A stretch of DNA of 64,000 nt. Source: Panacagrimonas sp965216845 (GTDB lineage: Bacteria > Pseudomonadota > Gammaproteobacteria > Nevskiales > Nevskiaceae). The position numbers and the translations under genes were made by a program. Below are positions 16,639 to 25,077 of this stretch, piece after piece. Every line of letters begins with the position of its first letter. The first letter of the stretch is position 1. Location of the stretch: positions 2,046,001-2,110,000 of the forward strand of contig OZ244200.1 of NCBI GenBank assembly GCA_965216845.1, given 5' to 3'. The notes under the pieces are model-generated. The model made no database searches and had not been told where the DNA came from. It saw nothing but the letters and a program-made list of their open reading frames with translations.

Positions 16639-17202
16639 TCAGAACAGGCTCGCTTGCGTCAGGAAACTGATGCGGATGCAAGTCATCTTTGCGTCCGCAA
16701 ACAACGGGTCGCAATCAGCCGTGGGATCTTCTGACAACTCTTCCGGGGTTTCTCCGGTTCGTTCCTCGTCCCACATGATGCTGACGGTGTGCATGCACCC
16801 CGTGGCCGGGCAGGGACTGGCGGATCGGATAACCCTGAACATGCCGCGTGGCAGGGTGCCCACCATTCGCTGGTACCATTGATTCAGTTCGAATGCGGCC
16901 AGTTGTTGTGCCGTGCAGACGCTGGTTTGGCAGTCGACGGCTGCCTCGGCCGGTGCGGGTCCGAACGAGCCTGCGTCAAAGTCGCCTGCATTGGCCCTGG
17001 CCGCATTGGCGCGCATGATGTCGGCCAGTTCGTATGCCAGTGCGGTGGCCTGAGACTGTTCCAATGATTGGTTGTTGGCGCGAAGTGAGCTGAATTGCAA
17101 GGCCGCCAAACCCATGATGCCCAGCCCCAGGATGACGATGGTGATCATGACTTCCAGGAGGGTGAACCCGGATTGATGGATGCTTTCGGAGTAAGGGTTC
17201 AC
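16639..17202 (-). CDS. pilV: PilV minor pilin (internal start within the fused frame)
   Basis: Alternative reading of the second half of the 389-aa frame. GTG 17202, with GAGAG about 8 nt upstream, would give a stand-alone 187-aa PilV: a 12-residue leader ending in Gly, FTLLEVMITIVILG, then a helix with SLRANNQSLEQSQATALAYELADIMRAN as in PilV, and a Cys-containing C-terminal domain. Length and leader are normal for PilV, which argues that it is still made separately. It ends one base before pilW. Confidence 0.7.
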   Translation of the reverse strand: MNPYSESIHQSGFTLLEVMITIVILGLGIMGLAALQFSSLRANNQSLEQSQATALAYELADIMRANAARANAGDFDAGSFGPAPAEAAVDCQTSVCTAQQLAAFELNQWYQRMVGTLPRGMFRVIRSASPCPATGCMHTVSIMWDEERTGETPEELSEDPTADCDPLFADAKMTCIRISFLTQASLF

Positions 17203-17808
17203 GGGTTTTTCTCTCAAAGACCAAGCTAGTGAGCAGGGCGCGCTCTTGGTCATCCGAACCCGTCCACCACGACTTATTACCACCGAACGTGCGGCGTTAA
17301 CATCTTTTCTGTCGTCACAAACCGTGATGGTTCCGGTGGTTGAGCTTAGCCCGTTGGCCAGAAAAGTGACCCGGTCCGCCACGTTGGTATTTCCGGTCAG
17401 GTCGATTTCTCCGATGTTGGATCGGGATGAATGGCGGCGCAACAAGGCGTCCGCAATGCTGATGCCGCCGCTGAGGTCGCGATCGATCAAGGCATCATCA
17501 GCTTCTATGTCGCCGTCAGCATCGGCATCCAGAAAAACCAGCCATCCGGTTTGCCAACCCCCGGTACCGCCACAGGTCGGGGTTTCCGCATCGGGGTTTC
17601 CGGACCAGCACAGGCTCGTGGGTTGGGTGTAAGCAACCGCCTGGGCGCGCGCAAAGTTGAGGTCGGCAATCAGCTCGTTGGTTCGCGACGCCATCTGATT
17701 GCTCAAGATAACCTCCCGCATCGAGGGCGCCGCCAAGGCCAGCAACATGCCTGCGATGGCGACTGTGACGATCAGCTCGATGAGCGTGAATGCACGTTGC
17801 TTGGACAT
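16639..17808 (-). CDS. minor prepilins FimU (FimT/GspH type) and PilV in one continuous frame
   Basis: One 389-aa open frame covers what are normally two genes. Residues 1 to about 200 are a FimU/GspH-type minor prepilin: MSKQRA then FTLIELIVTVAIAGMLLALAAPS, with Ala rather than Gly before Phe, then a GspH-like body ending VVISRGGRVRM. From residue 203 (GTG at 17202) a second leader VNPYSESIHQSG and a complete prepilin N-terminus FTLLEVMITIVILGLGIMG begin a PilV-like domain. No stop separates them; TAG and TGA occur only in another frame. Either a true fusion, read-through with internal initiation, or a frameshift or sequencing error that removed the fimU stop. It opens the minor pilin operon. 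Confidence 0.8.
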   Translation of the reverse strand: MSKQRAFTLIELIVTVAIAGMLLALAAPSMREVILSNQMASRTNELIADLNFARAQAVAYTQPTSLCWSGNPDAETPTCGGTGGWQTGWLVFLDADADGDIEADDALIDRDLSGGISIADALLRRHSSRSNIGEIDLTGNTNVADRVTFLANGLSSTTGTITVCDDRKDVNAARSVVISRGGRVRMTKSAPCSLAWSLREKPVNPYSESIHQSGFTLLEVMITIVILGLGIMGLAALQFSSLRANNQSLEQSQATALAYELADIMRANAARANAGDFDAGSFGPAPAEAAVDCQTSVCTAQQLAAFELNQWYQRMVGTLPRGMFRVIRSASPCPATGCMHTVSIMWDEERTGETPEELSEDPTADCDPLFADAKMTCIRISFLTQASLF

Positions 17809-17871
17809 GAGGTGGCCGGGTCGGAGTCCATTGAATTACAGCGCCTGGTGTCGATTAATGGTCTGTGTCAA

Positions 17872-17903
17872 CCGACAAGCGGTAGTGGGTGACCGCTTGT
17901 CGG
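17872..17903. promoter_or_regulatory. perfect 12-bp dyad upstream of the minor pilin operon
   Basis: CCGACAAGCGGT (17872-17883) and ACCGCTTGTCGG (17892-17903) are exact inverse repeats around an 8-nt loop, 64 nt before the fimU start. No T-run follows on either strand, so it is more likely an operator or leader hairpin than a terminator. ACCGCTTGTC differs at two positions from the AlgR box ACCGTTCGTC; AlgR controls this operon in Pseudomonas. A TTGACA lies just inside on the minus strand, without a clear -10. Confidence 0.5.
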
Positions 17904-18031
17904 TATCCGGGCCGCCGTTCATCCGGAAAAATGACGCGTGAATCAGGTCAAATCTTTCCAAATGCCGCTTGTTTTTTCAGCCGGCGACCGGCTTGCGGCC
18001 CATTGATGCGTTCGGATCCATTTTAGCGGCA

Positions 18032-18061
18032 TTGTTCTGCAAAGGCTGGCGAATTTATAAT
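18032..18061 (+). promoter_or_regulatory. promoter of the tRNA-Thr/tRNA-Ser pair
   Basis: TTGTTC (18032-18037), an 18-nt spacer and TATAAT (18056-18061), followed by a GC-rich discriminator GGCGGGC, which is typical of stable-RNA promoters under stringent control. tRNA-Thr starts 12 nt later. Confidence 0.7.
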
Positions 18062-18073
18062 GGCGGGCTCAAC

Positions 18074-18149
18074 GCCGGGATAGCTCAGTTGGTAGAGCGG
18101 CGCATTCGTAATGCGTAGGTCGCAGGTTCGACTCCTGTTCCCGGCACCA
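18074..18149 (+). tRNA. tRNA-Thr (anticodon CGU)
   Basis: 76-nt cloverleaf: acceptor GCCGGGA / TCCCGGC, D-arm with AGCTCAGTTGGTAGAGC, anticodon loop TTCGTAA (anticodon CGT, reads ACG), T-loop GGTTCGACTCC, discriminator A and encoded CCA. Confidence 0.95.
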
Positions 18150-18209
18150 GATGGTTTTGCCGATGGTTTCCAGCACTGACTTGATCATCGGTTTGAAGGG
18201 GTAACAGCC

Positions 18210-18297
18210 GGAGAGGTGGCAGAGTGGTCGAATGCGGCGGTCTTGAAAACCGTTGAACCGCAAGGTTCCGGGGGTTCGAATCCCTCCCTCTCCGCCA
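18210..18297 (+). tRNA. tRNA-Ser (anticodon UGA)
   Basis: 88-nt class II tRNA with a long variable arm. Acceptor GGAGAGG / CCTCTCC, anticodon loop CTTGAAA (anticodon TGA, reads UCA/UCG), T-arm GGGGGTTCGAATCCCTC, discriminator G and encoded CCA. It lies 60 nt after tRNA-Thr, probably on the same transcript. Confidence 0.95.
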
Positions 18298-18481
18298 CCA
18301 GATTTCAGGGGCGCCGTTGGGCGCGCTTGAAAGCTGGCAAAATCAAGATGTTGAGGGAGGATTTCGAAGGGCGCTTGCGTGCACTGGCGCGCGCTGCGAA
18401 GCCCTCCTTGTCAGCCGTGCGTCGTCCTGATTCAGGCTGAAACTGGGAAAAACTTTAAGGCAAATTAACAAGGTATTAATT

Positions 18482-19501
18482 GTGAACGAGAAAACTCTGA
18501 ACGAAACCGCATTGGAGATGGTCGCTGAAGGCCGTGGCATCCTGGCAGCGGATGAGTCCACCGGAACGATCAAGAAGCGTTTCGATCAGATTGGCGTTGA
18601 GAATACAGAGGCGCATCGCCGGGCCTATCGCAATATGTTGTTCACCACGCCGGGTTTTGAGCAGCACACCAGCGGCGTGATTCTGTTTGAAGAGACCCTG
18701 TTTCAGAGCAGTGTGGACGGTGAAGTGCCGTTTCCGAAACTGTTGGCGGACAAGGGCGTGATTCCCGGCATCAAAGTGGACAAGGGCGCAAAGCCGCTGG
18801 CTGGCGGTGGCGACGCCGAGACCATCACCGAAGGCCTGGACGGCCTGCGTGATCGTTTGGCGCAATACCGGGAAGCCGGCGCACGCTTCGCCAAATGGCG
18901 CGCGGTGATTCATATCAATGAAGAAGCGCCCAGCGACTACGCCATCCATGTCAACGCACACGCGCTGGCGCGCTATGCCGCGCTGTGTCAGGAGGCAGAC
19001 ATTGTGCCCATCGTGGAGCCGGAGGTGTTGATGGACGGCGATCACAGCATCGAGGTCTGCGCCGAAATCACCGACGTCACTCTGGAATCGGTATTCGCCG
19101 AGCTGAGCATGCAGGACGTGCTGCTGGAAGGCATGATCCTCAAGCCCAACATGGTGGTGCCGGGCATGAAATGCGCGACACAGAACAGTGTGCAGGAAGT
19201 CGCCGAAGCCACGCTGAGCGTGTTGCGCCGCCGCGTGCCGGCCGCGGTGCCGGGTATTGCCTTCCTGTCCGGCGGGCAAAGTGATCAATTGGCGACTGCG
19301 CACCTGAACGCGATGAATCAGATCGGTGGCAATCCCTGGAAGCTGACCTTTTCTTATGGCCGCGCCTTGCAAGCCGCCGCGCTGCGCGCCTGGAACGGCA
19401 GCGATCTGGAAGCCGGTAAGGTTGCGCACCTGCATCGCGCTCGGATGAACGGGCTGGCAGCGCAGGGGCAGTGGGATGAGGCGCAGGAGAAAGCGGCCTG
19501 A
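18482..19501 (+). CDS. class I fructose-bisphosphate aldolase
   Basis: Cleaves fructose 1,6-bisphosphate to the triose phosphates through a lysine Schiff base, with no metal. At 339 aa it is of the size and type of eukaryote-like class I aldolases. Motifs are GRGILAADESTGTIKKRF (residues 17-34), the catalytic-strand WRAVI, IVPIVEPEVLMDGDHSIE, the Schiff-base LEGMILKPNMVVPG (Lys near 221), and the C-terminal SGGQSDQLATAHLNAMN and SYGRALQAAALRAW. The start is GTG 18482 with AAGG 8 nt upstream. A 13-bp hairpin follows. It stands alone between a tRNA pair and the convergent dapE. Confidence 0.93.
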   Translation: MNEKTLNETALEMVAEGRGILAADESTGTIKKRFDQIGVENTEAHRRAYRNMLFTTPGFEQHTSGVILFEETLFQSSVDGEVPFPKLLADKGVIPGIKVDKGAKPLAGGGDAETITEGLDGLRDRLAQYREAGARFAKWRAVIHINEEAPSDYAIHVNAHALARYAALCQEADIVPIVEPEVLMDGDHSIEVCAEITDVTLESVFAELSMQDVLLEGMILKPNMVVPGMKCATQNSVQEVAEATLSVLRRRVPAAVPGIAFLSGGQSDQLATAHLNAMNQIGGNPWKLTFSYGRALQAAALRAWNGSDLEAGKVAHLHRARMNGLAAQGQWDEAQEKAA

Positions 19502-19512
19502 ATCTTGGATTT

Positions 19513-19553
19513 GAAGCCCGACCTGGCTAGGACAGCAGCGCAGGTCGGGCTTC
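19513..19553. terminator. 13-bp hairpin between convergent aldolase and dapE genes
   Basis: GAAGCCCGACCTG (19513-19525) and CAGGTCGGGCTTC (19541-19553) pair perfectly around a 15-nt loop. The right arm covers two bases of the dapE stop codon. No U-run follows on either strand, so it is a likely bidirectional stop structure rather than a textbook terminator. Confidence 0.6.
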
Positions 19554-20697
19554 AGGCTGATGGATAGCTTGCCATCAAGCGCAGAATCAGCTGTTCATAA
19601 ATTTCACTGAGCGGCGTCAGATCGTCCACGCGCACGTGTTCGTTGATTTTGTGGATGCTCTCATTGATGGGGCCGATTTCCGCCACTTCCGCCCCCCAGG
19701 GCGCGATGAAACGCGCGTCCGAGGTGCCGCCGCCGGTAAAGGTTTCGGGCCGGATGCCGGTTTGCGACTCGATGACCTGCTGTGCGCTTTCGATCAATTT
19801 TCCCGGACGGGTGAGAAAGGGTTCTCCACTCAACCACCAGTCACACTGATAGCTGGGGCAGTGTGCGGACAAGACGTTCTCCACTTGCGCTTTCAGCTGT
19901 TCTGCACTGGATTGCGTGCTGAAGCGGAAGTTGAAAACAGCACTGCATTCACCGGGGATGACATTGCTGGCGCCGGTGCCGCCGTTCACATTCGAAACCT
20001 GGAATGAGGTGGGCGGAAAGTGTTCGTTGCCTTCATCCCAGCGCGTTGCGCTCAGCTGGCTCAAGGCGGCCATCATGCGATGCAGGGGATTATCCGCCTT
20101 GTGCGGGTAGGCGACGTGACCTTGTTTGCCGAACACGGTCAGGTTCGCGCCGAGCGAGCCGCGACGTCCGACGACGATGCGATCCCCCAGCCGCTGGTTG
20201 GAGCTGGCTTCGCCGACGACGGCGTAATCCGGAACGACGCCGCGCGACTGCAGCCGCTCAATGGCATAGCGCGTACCGTGGCGCGCCGGGCCTTCTTCGT
20301 CGCTGGTGATGAGAAATGCCAGCGAAGCGGGCAGCGCAGCTTGTTTGCCGATGATGCGTTGCACCGCGCAAATCATGGCCGCGATCGCCGACTTCATGTC
20401 GGCGGCGCCGCGTCCGTACAACATGCCGTCACGAATCTGTGGCGTGAACGGATCACTGGTCCATTCTTCCAGCGGTCCGCTGGGCACCACATCGGTGTGG
20501 CCGGCCAGAACGATTAATGGCGTCTGCTCACCACGGCGCGCCCACAGGTTGGTAACCCCCTGTTCGTTGAAATATTCAATTTCAAAGCCCAGCGGCGTCA
20601 AATGATCGGCGATGATCTGACAGCAACCGGCGTCGTCGGGCGTAACCGAAGGCCGTGAGATCAGCGTTTGTGCCAGTTCGAGCGTTGGGTTATCCAA
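19552..20697 (-). CDS. dapE: succinyl-diaminopimelate desuccinylase
   Basis: M20-family zinc hydrolase of the succinylase lysine/diaminopimelate pathway. It is 381 aa (E. coli 375). The metal-binding motif VLAGHTDVVPSGPLEEW (His near 66) and YGRGAADMKSAIAAM, the catalytic-Glu segment LITSDEEGPARHGT, the dimerisation/lid part with GRRGSLGANLTVFGKQGHVAYPH, and TGGGTSDARFIAPWG near the C-terminus are all present. It is last in map-glnD-dapD-dapE, 9 nt after dapD. Confidence 0.97.
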   Translation of the reverse strand: MDNPTLELAQTLISRPSVTPDDAGCCQIIADHLTPLGFEIEYFNEQGVTNLWARRGEQTPLIVLAGHTDVVPSGPLEEWTSDPFTPQIRDGMLYGRGAADMKSAIAAMICAVQRIIGKQAALPASLAFLITSDEEGPARHGTRYAIERLQSRGVVPDYAVVGEASSNQRLGDRIVVGRRGSLGANLTVFGKQGHVAYPHKADNPLHRMMAALSQLSATRWDEGNEHFPPTSFQVSNVNGGTGASNVIPGECSAVFNFRFSTQSSAEQLKAQVENVLSAHCPSYQCDWWLSGEPFLTRPGKLIESAQQVIESQTGIRPETFTGGGTSDARFIAPWGAEVAEIGPINESIHKINEHVRVDDLTPLSEIYEQLILRLMASYPSA

Positions 20698-20706
20698 AAT
20701 GGTTGA

Positions 20707-21516
20707 CTACGCCTCCCGCAGCAGCTCATTAATGCCGACCTTGGCGCGGGTTTTTTCATCCACTTTTTTGACGATCACCGCGCAGTTCAGGTTATAGCCT
20801 TCGCGCGGCAGCGAGCCGGCCACCACCACGCTGTAAGGTGGAATCCGGCCGTAGCTGATCTGCTGGGTTTCGCGATCATAGATCGGGGTGGACTGGGTAA
20901 TGAACACGCCCATGGAGATGACCGAACCGCGGCCGACAATCACGCCCTCAACCACCTCTGAGCGTGCGCCGAAAAATACGTCGTCCTCAATAATGGTGGG
21001 GTTGGCCTGCAACGGTTCCAGCACGCCGCCGATGCCGGCGCCGGCGGAGATGTGGCAATTGGCGCCAATCTGCGAGCAGGAGCCGATGCTGGCCCAGGTG
21101 TCGACCATGGTTCCGGCGCCGACATAGGCGCCGATGTTGACGTAGCTGGGCATCAATACCGCGCCGGGTGCGATGTATGCGCCGGCGCGAACCGTGGCCG
21201 GCGGCACCACGCGTGCGCCTTGGGCGGCGAATTCGGCATCACCCCAATCCTGATATTTCACCGGCACCTTGTCATAACCGTTGATGCCCCCCATGGTCAC
21301 CGGTGCGTTGTCGTGCAGGCGAAAATAAAGGAGGACCGCTTTTTTCAGCCACTGATTCACCGTCCAGCCGTCCCCTTCGGGTTGGGCGACACGCGCATCG
21401 CCGCTGCCCAGTTGCGCAATCGCGCTCAAAATGGCTTCACGCACCGCGCCGTTGTTGCGGTCGAAGTCGCTGCGGGTTTCCCAGGCGTGATCGATGATTT
21501 GCTTGATATCAGACAT
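20707..21516 (-). CDS. dapD: tetrahydrodipicolinate N-succinyltransferase
   Basis: Transfers succinyl from succinyl-CoA to tetrahydrodipicolinate, the step before the aminotransferase and DapE. It is 269 aa (E. coli 274). An N-terminal helical domain is followed by a left-handed beta-helix of hexapeptide repeats (about residues 105-225, for example GAYIAPGAVLMPSYVNIGAY and IGANCHISAGAGIGGVLEP), then the family C-terminus VVVAGSLP. It lies 2 nt after glnD and 9 nt before dapE, one operon. Confidence 0.97.
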   Translation of the reverse strand: MSDIKQIIDHAWETRSDFDRNNGAVREAILSAIAQLGSGDARVAQPEGDGWTVNQWLKKAVLLYFRLHDNAPVTMGGINGYDKVPVKYQDWGDAEFAAQGARVVPPATVRAGAYIAPGAVLMPSYVNIGAYVGAGTMVDTWASIGSCSQIGANCHISAGAGIGGVLEPLQANPTIIEDDVFFGARSEVVEGVIVGRGSVISMGVFITQSTPIYDRETQQISYGRIPPYSVVVAGSLPREGYNLNCAVIVKKVDEKTRAKVGINELLREA

Positions 21517-21518
21517 GA

Positions 21519-24212
21519 CTAATGATTTTTTTGTAAACGTGCGGAACGGTCCAGCGTCCGCGTCAAAACCTCACGCAGACCCTGCAGGGTGGCGACGTCG
21601 CTGATGGCGGACTGATCGCGGTTGGTGATGAAGAAAACGTCTTCCGCCCGTTCGCCGATGGTGGCGATCTTGGCGGCATCCAACAGAATACCGCGACGCT
21701 GAAACACGCGGCCGACGATGGACAGCAGCCCCGGTTGGTCTGCGGTAATCAGCTCCAGAATGGTGCGGTTTCTGGTTTCGTCCTGGCTGAAGTAGACCGA
21801 AGTTGGTGTGTCGAAATGTTTGAGCCGTGAGGACAGGCGCCGATTGACCGCAACGCTGGCGGCGGCTGGGTCGCCCAGCGCCTGTTGCAGCCGCTGGCGA
21901 ATTTCTTCGTGACGCAGGCTGGAATCGGCGGCGCTGCCGTCGGCTTCGATCACCACGAAGCTGTCCAGCACGAAGCCATCCGAGGTGGTGTTGATGCGCG
22001 CATCCAGAATATTCAAACCCATGCGTGCCAGCACGCCGGTACTCAAGGCGAACAGGTGCTCCTGGTCGCGCGCGTACACGAAAACGGTGGTGCCGCGACC
22101 GGCGATATTGCGTACCAGAATCAGCGGCAAGGCGGACGGTTCAATGCCGAGGATGGCTTGCAGATGCCAGGCCAGCTCTTCGGGCGCATGACGCACGAAG
22201 TATTCGCTGCTGAAGCCGTCCCAGATCAGGCGTGCCTGATCCACTTGCGTGGGCCTGGGTTGAAGGTGGCCCAGTGCCTTGGATTGCGCTTCCTCCACCA
22301 TTTCCTGTTCGCACATCGGGTTCTCGATGCCGCGTTCCAGCGCGCGCTTGGCCGCCTTGTAGAGATCGGTGAGCAGCGAGGCGCGCCAGGAATTCCACAA
22401 GGCGGGATTGGTGGCGCGGATGTCGGCCACCGTCAGCAAGAACAGGTGGTCGAGTCGGTGTTTCGTTTTCACCTTGCGGACGAACTCCTGCACCACTTCG
22501 GGGTCGCTGATGTCCGCCCGTTGCGCGGTCAGCGACATCAGCAAATGGCTGCGTACCAGCCACGCGGCCAGCTCGGCGTCGGCGTGCGACAGGCCATGAT
22601 CCAGACAGAACTGACGCGCTTCGTCGGCGCCCAGTTCGGAGTGATCGCCACCGCGCCCCTTGGCCATATCGTGATACAGGCCGGCGACGAACAGCACCAG
22701 CGGCCGCTCCTGTTGCGCCATGATCTGGCTGCAGAATGGAAGCTCGTCGCCAAAGCGGTCCATTGCGAAGCGGCGCAGGTTTCGCACCACGTAGAGGCTG
22801 TGTTCGTCCACCGTCAGGGTGTGAAACAGGTCGTACTGCATCAGGCCGACGATCTTGCCGAAGGCCGGCAAATAGCGCCCCAGCACGCCGTAACGGTTCA
22901 TGCGCCGCAGACCTCGGGTCAGGCCGCTGCCGTGCTGGAACATTTCGATGAACAAACGGCGCGAGCGAATGTCCTGTGCCACGTCCTGCGTCAGATAGCG
23001 GCTGTCCTTGAGAATCTGGCGCACGGTTTGCGCGCGCACGCCTTCGATGTCCGGGTGTTTTTGCAGTAGCAGAAACAACTCCAACAACGCTTGCGGCTGG
23101 AGCTGAAACAACTTTTCGTTGCGCGCCTCGATATAGCCGTTTCTGACCTGGAAGCGCGGATTCAGAATCCGTGGTGCCTGTTCCTCATGTGGATGCAGAA
23201 TCGCCTCTTCGAACAGCTGCAAGAGCATGTCGTTGAGGCAGGACAGGCTTTTGATGGTGCGGTAATAGAGCTGCATGAACTGCTCGACCGCGCGGTTGTT
23301 GTCGGTATCGACATAACCGAACAGCGCGGCGACCCGCAGCTGATGGTCGAACAACAGCCGGTCTTCACGTCGGCCGGTGATCACGTGCAAGGCAAAGCGC
23401 ACGCGCCACAGAAAGTCCTGACCGGCGAACAGCTCGTCGCATTCCTGCTTGCTCAGAAAGCCGTGTTCACGCAGGCCCTTCAAGGTATGGGCGCCAAAGT
23501 GTCGCTTGGCGACCCAGGCGATGGTGTGGATGTCGCGCAGGCCGCCGGGGCCTTCCTTAACGTTGGGTTCCAGCTTGTAGCCGGTATCGTCGAACTTCTG
23601 GTGACGCGCCTGTTGCTCTTGCTTCTTGGCGCGGAAGAAATCCGCAACCGGCCACAGCCGGTCGGTGCCCAGCGCGCGTTGTGATTGCTCGAACAGTTTT
23701 TGGTCGCCGCACAGAAATCGTGATTCCAGCAGCGTGGTCATCACCGTGATGTCGCGCCGCGACTCGGCGACACAGTCTTCGACGGTGCGAACGCTTTGGC
23801 CGATTTCCAGGCCGATGTCCCACAGGAACGCGGTCATCTGCTCCAGCGGTTTGCGCGAGGTTTCCAGCGCCGATCCATCGTGCAGCAGCATGATATCGAT
23901 GTCCGAATAAGGCAGCAGCTCGCCGCGGCCGTATCCCCCCACGGCGATCAACGCCAGACCGGAAAGCTCGCCCAGATACTTGCTCCAGACCTGTTTGAGT
24001 ACCTCATCCACCAGATCGGCGCGTGCCGCCACCAGGCTGCCGGCGGATTGGCCGTCATCGAACAGCCCTTGCAGCCGCTGCGCACCCCAGGCGAGGGTGT
24101 CGCGGAACTGGCCGACCGCATCGTCGGTGTCCGCGCGCAGGCGCGCGCGCAGCTTCTTGGCCGAAAACAACTCCGTGCCTTCGTCGTCCATCACAGCCGG
24201 TTCTGTGCTCAT
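21519..24212 (-). CDS. glnD: bifunctional [protein-PII] uridylyltransferase / uridylyl-removing enzyme GlnD
   Basis: Nitrogen sensor that uridylylates PII when glutamine is low and removes UMP when it is high. It is 897 aa (E. coli 890). The nucleotidyltransferase motif is AVGGYGRGELLPYSDIDIML (about residues 92-111). The HD hydrolase domain shows LYHDMAKGRGGDHSELGA (about 510-527). Two C-terminal ACT domains carry TVFVYARDQEHLFA and TILELITADQPGLLSIVG. It starts 6 nt after the map stop. The map-glnD-dapD-dapE order is common in gammaproteobacteria. Confidence 0.97.
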   Translation of the reverse strand: MSTEPAVMDDEGTELFSAKKLRARLRADTDDAVGQFRDTLAWGAQRLQGLFDDGQSAGSLVAARADLVDEVLKQVWSKYLGELSGLALIAVGGYGRGELLPYSDIDIMLLHDGSALETSRKPLEQMTAFLWDIGLEIGQSVRTVEDCVAESRRDITVMTTLLESRFLCGDQKLFEQSQRALGTDRLWPVADFFRAKKQEQQARHQKFDDTGYKLEPNVKEGPGGLRDIHTIAWVAKRHFGAHTLKGLREHGFLSKQECDELFAGQDFLWRVRFALHVITGRREDRLLFDHQLRVAALFGYVDTDNNRAVEQFMQLYYRTIKSLSCLNDMLLQLFEEAILHPHEEQAPRILNPRFQVRNGYIEARNEKLFQLQPQALLELFLLLQKHPDIEGVRAQTVRQILKDSRYLTQDVAQDIRSRRLFIEMFQHGSGLTRGLRRMNRYGVLGRYLPAFGKIVGLMQYDLFHTLTVDEHSLYVVRNLRRFAMDRFGDELPFCSQIMAQQERPLVLFVAGLYHDMAKGRGGDHSELGADEARQFCLDHGLSHADAELAAWLVRSHLLMSLTAQRADISDPEVVQEFVRKVKTKHRLDHLFLLTVADIRATNPALWNSWRASLLTDLYKAAKRALERGIENPMCEQEMVEEAQSKALGHLQPRPTQVDQARLIWDGFSSEYFVRHAPEELAWHLQAILGIEPSALPLILVRNIAGRGTTVFVYARDQEHLFALSTGVLARMGLNILDARINTTSDGFVLDSFVVIEADGSAADSSLRHEEIRQRLQQALGDPAAASVAVNRRLSSRLKHFDTPTSVYFSQDETRNRTILELITADQPGLLSIVGRVFQRRGILLDAAKIATIGERAEDVFFITNRDQSAISDVATLQGLREVLTRTLDRSARLQKNH

Positions 24213-24218
24213 TTGTAC

Positions 24219-24986
24219 CTAGATGATCTCGTCCTGGCGCTTTGTCAGTACCTCGACGCCATCTTCGGTGACCAGTACCGTATGTTCCCACTGCGCCGAC
24301 AGGGCGTGGTCCTTGGTGACCACCGTCCACCCGTCCGGCAGCAGGCGCACATCCGCGCGGCCGGCGTTGAGCATGGGTTCAATGGTGAAGCACATGCCGG
24401 GTTTGAGTTCCACGCCGGTGCCGGGCTTGCCGTAATGCAACACCTGCGGCTCTTCGTGAAACACGCGACCGATGCCGTGGCCGCAATATTCGCGCACCAC
24501 CGAGAAATTGCTGGATTCGGCGAATTGCTGGATGGCGAAGCCGATATCGCCAAGCTTTGCGCCCGGGCGCACTTTTGCGATGCCCAGCAACATCGCCTCG
24601 CGGGTGGTCTCCACCAGGCGTTTGGCCATCACGCTGGGTGGTCCAACAAAAAACGTCTGGCTGGTGTCGCCATGCCATCCGTCCTTGATGACGGTGATGT
24701 CGATGTTGATGATGTCGCCGCGCTTGAGTTTCTTGTCGCCCGGAATGCCGTGACACACCACATGATTGACCGAGGTGCAGATCGACTTTGGAAAGCCCTT
24801 GTAATTGAGCGGGGCAGGGACGCAGTCCAGCTCATCGACCATGTAATCGTGGCAGATCTGGTTGAGCTGGGCGGTGGTGACCCCGGCCCGGACTTGCGGC
24901 GCAATCATGCTCAGAACCTGTGCGGCGGCCTGTCCGGCCTCGCGCATCTTTTGTTGTTCCTGCGCAGACTTGAAGGTGATGCCCAT
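24219..24986 (-). CDS. map: methionine aminopeptidase, type I
   Basis: Removes the initiator Met from new proteins. It is 255 aa from ATG 24986 (E. coli 264). The five metal ligands can be placed: Asp in NIDITV, Asp in GDTSQTF, His in CGHGIGRVFHEEP, Glu in FTIEPML and Glu in VLVTEDG. The frame runs further upstream, but MGITFKSAQEQQKMREAG is the usual family start; there is no clear Shine-Dalgarno there. It is divergent from rpsB, and the shared gap holds the rpsB promoter. Confidence 0.95.
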   Translation of the reverse strand: MGITFKSAQEQQKMREAGQAAAQVLSMIAPQVRAGVTTAQLNQICHDYMVDELDCVPAPLNYKGFPKSICTSVNHVVCHGIPGDKKLKRGDIINIDITVIKDGWHGDTSQTFFVGPPSVMAKRLVETTREAMLLGIAKVRPGAKLGDIGFAIQQFAESSNFSVVREYCGHGIGRVFHEEPQVLHYGKPGTGVELKPGMCFTIEPMLNAGRADVRLLPDGWTVVTKDHALSAQWEHTVLVTEDGVEVLTKRQDEII

Positions 24987-25042
24987 GGCGTTTGAGAAGG
25001 GGAAAAACCGGCCTTGCGCCTCGGACACCATGTCCAAGGGCA

Positions 25043-25071
25043 TTGTTGCCGAAAGCCGGCCATGATATAAA
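25043..25071 (+). promoter_or_regulatory. sigma-70 promoter of rpsB-tsf
   Basis: TTGTTG (25043-25048), a 17-nt spacer and TATAAA (25066-25071). Transcription would start near 25078, leaving a leader of about 128 nt before the rpsB ATG. Confidence 0.7.
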
Positions 25072-25077
25072 GCCGCG

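Noticed and set aside
18074..18297. Possible attachment site at tRNA-Thr/Ser
   Set aside because: Flanked by ordinary chromosomal genes; no repeat of the tRNA ends was found in the window.
18348..18440. 30-codon ORF upstream of the aldolase
   Set aside because: No ribosome site, no motif, and codon pattern without meaning; probably chance.
21885..23069. 394-aa plus-strand open frame
   Set aside because: Antisense to glnD, whose nucleotidyltransferase, HD and ACT motifs are complete.
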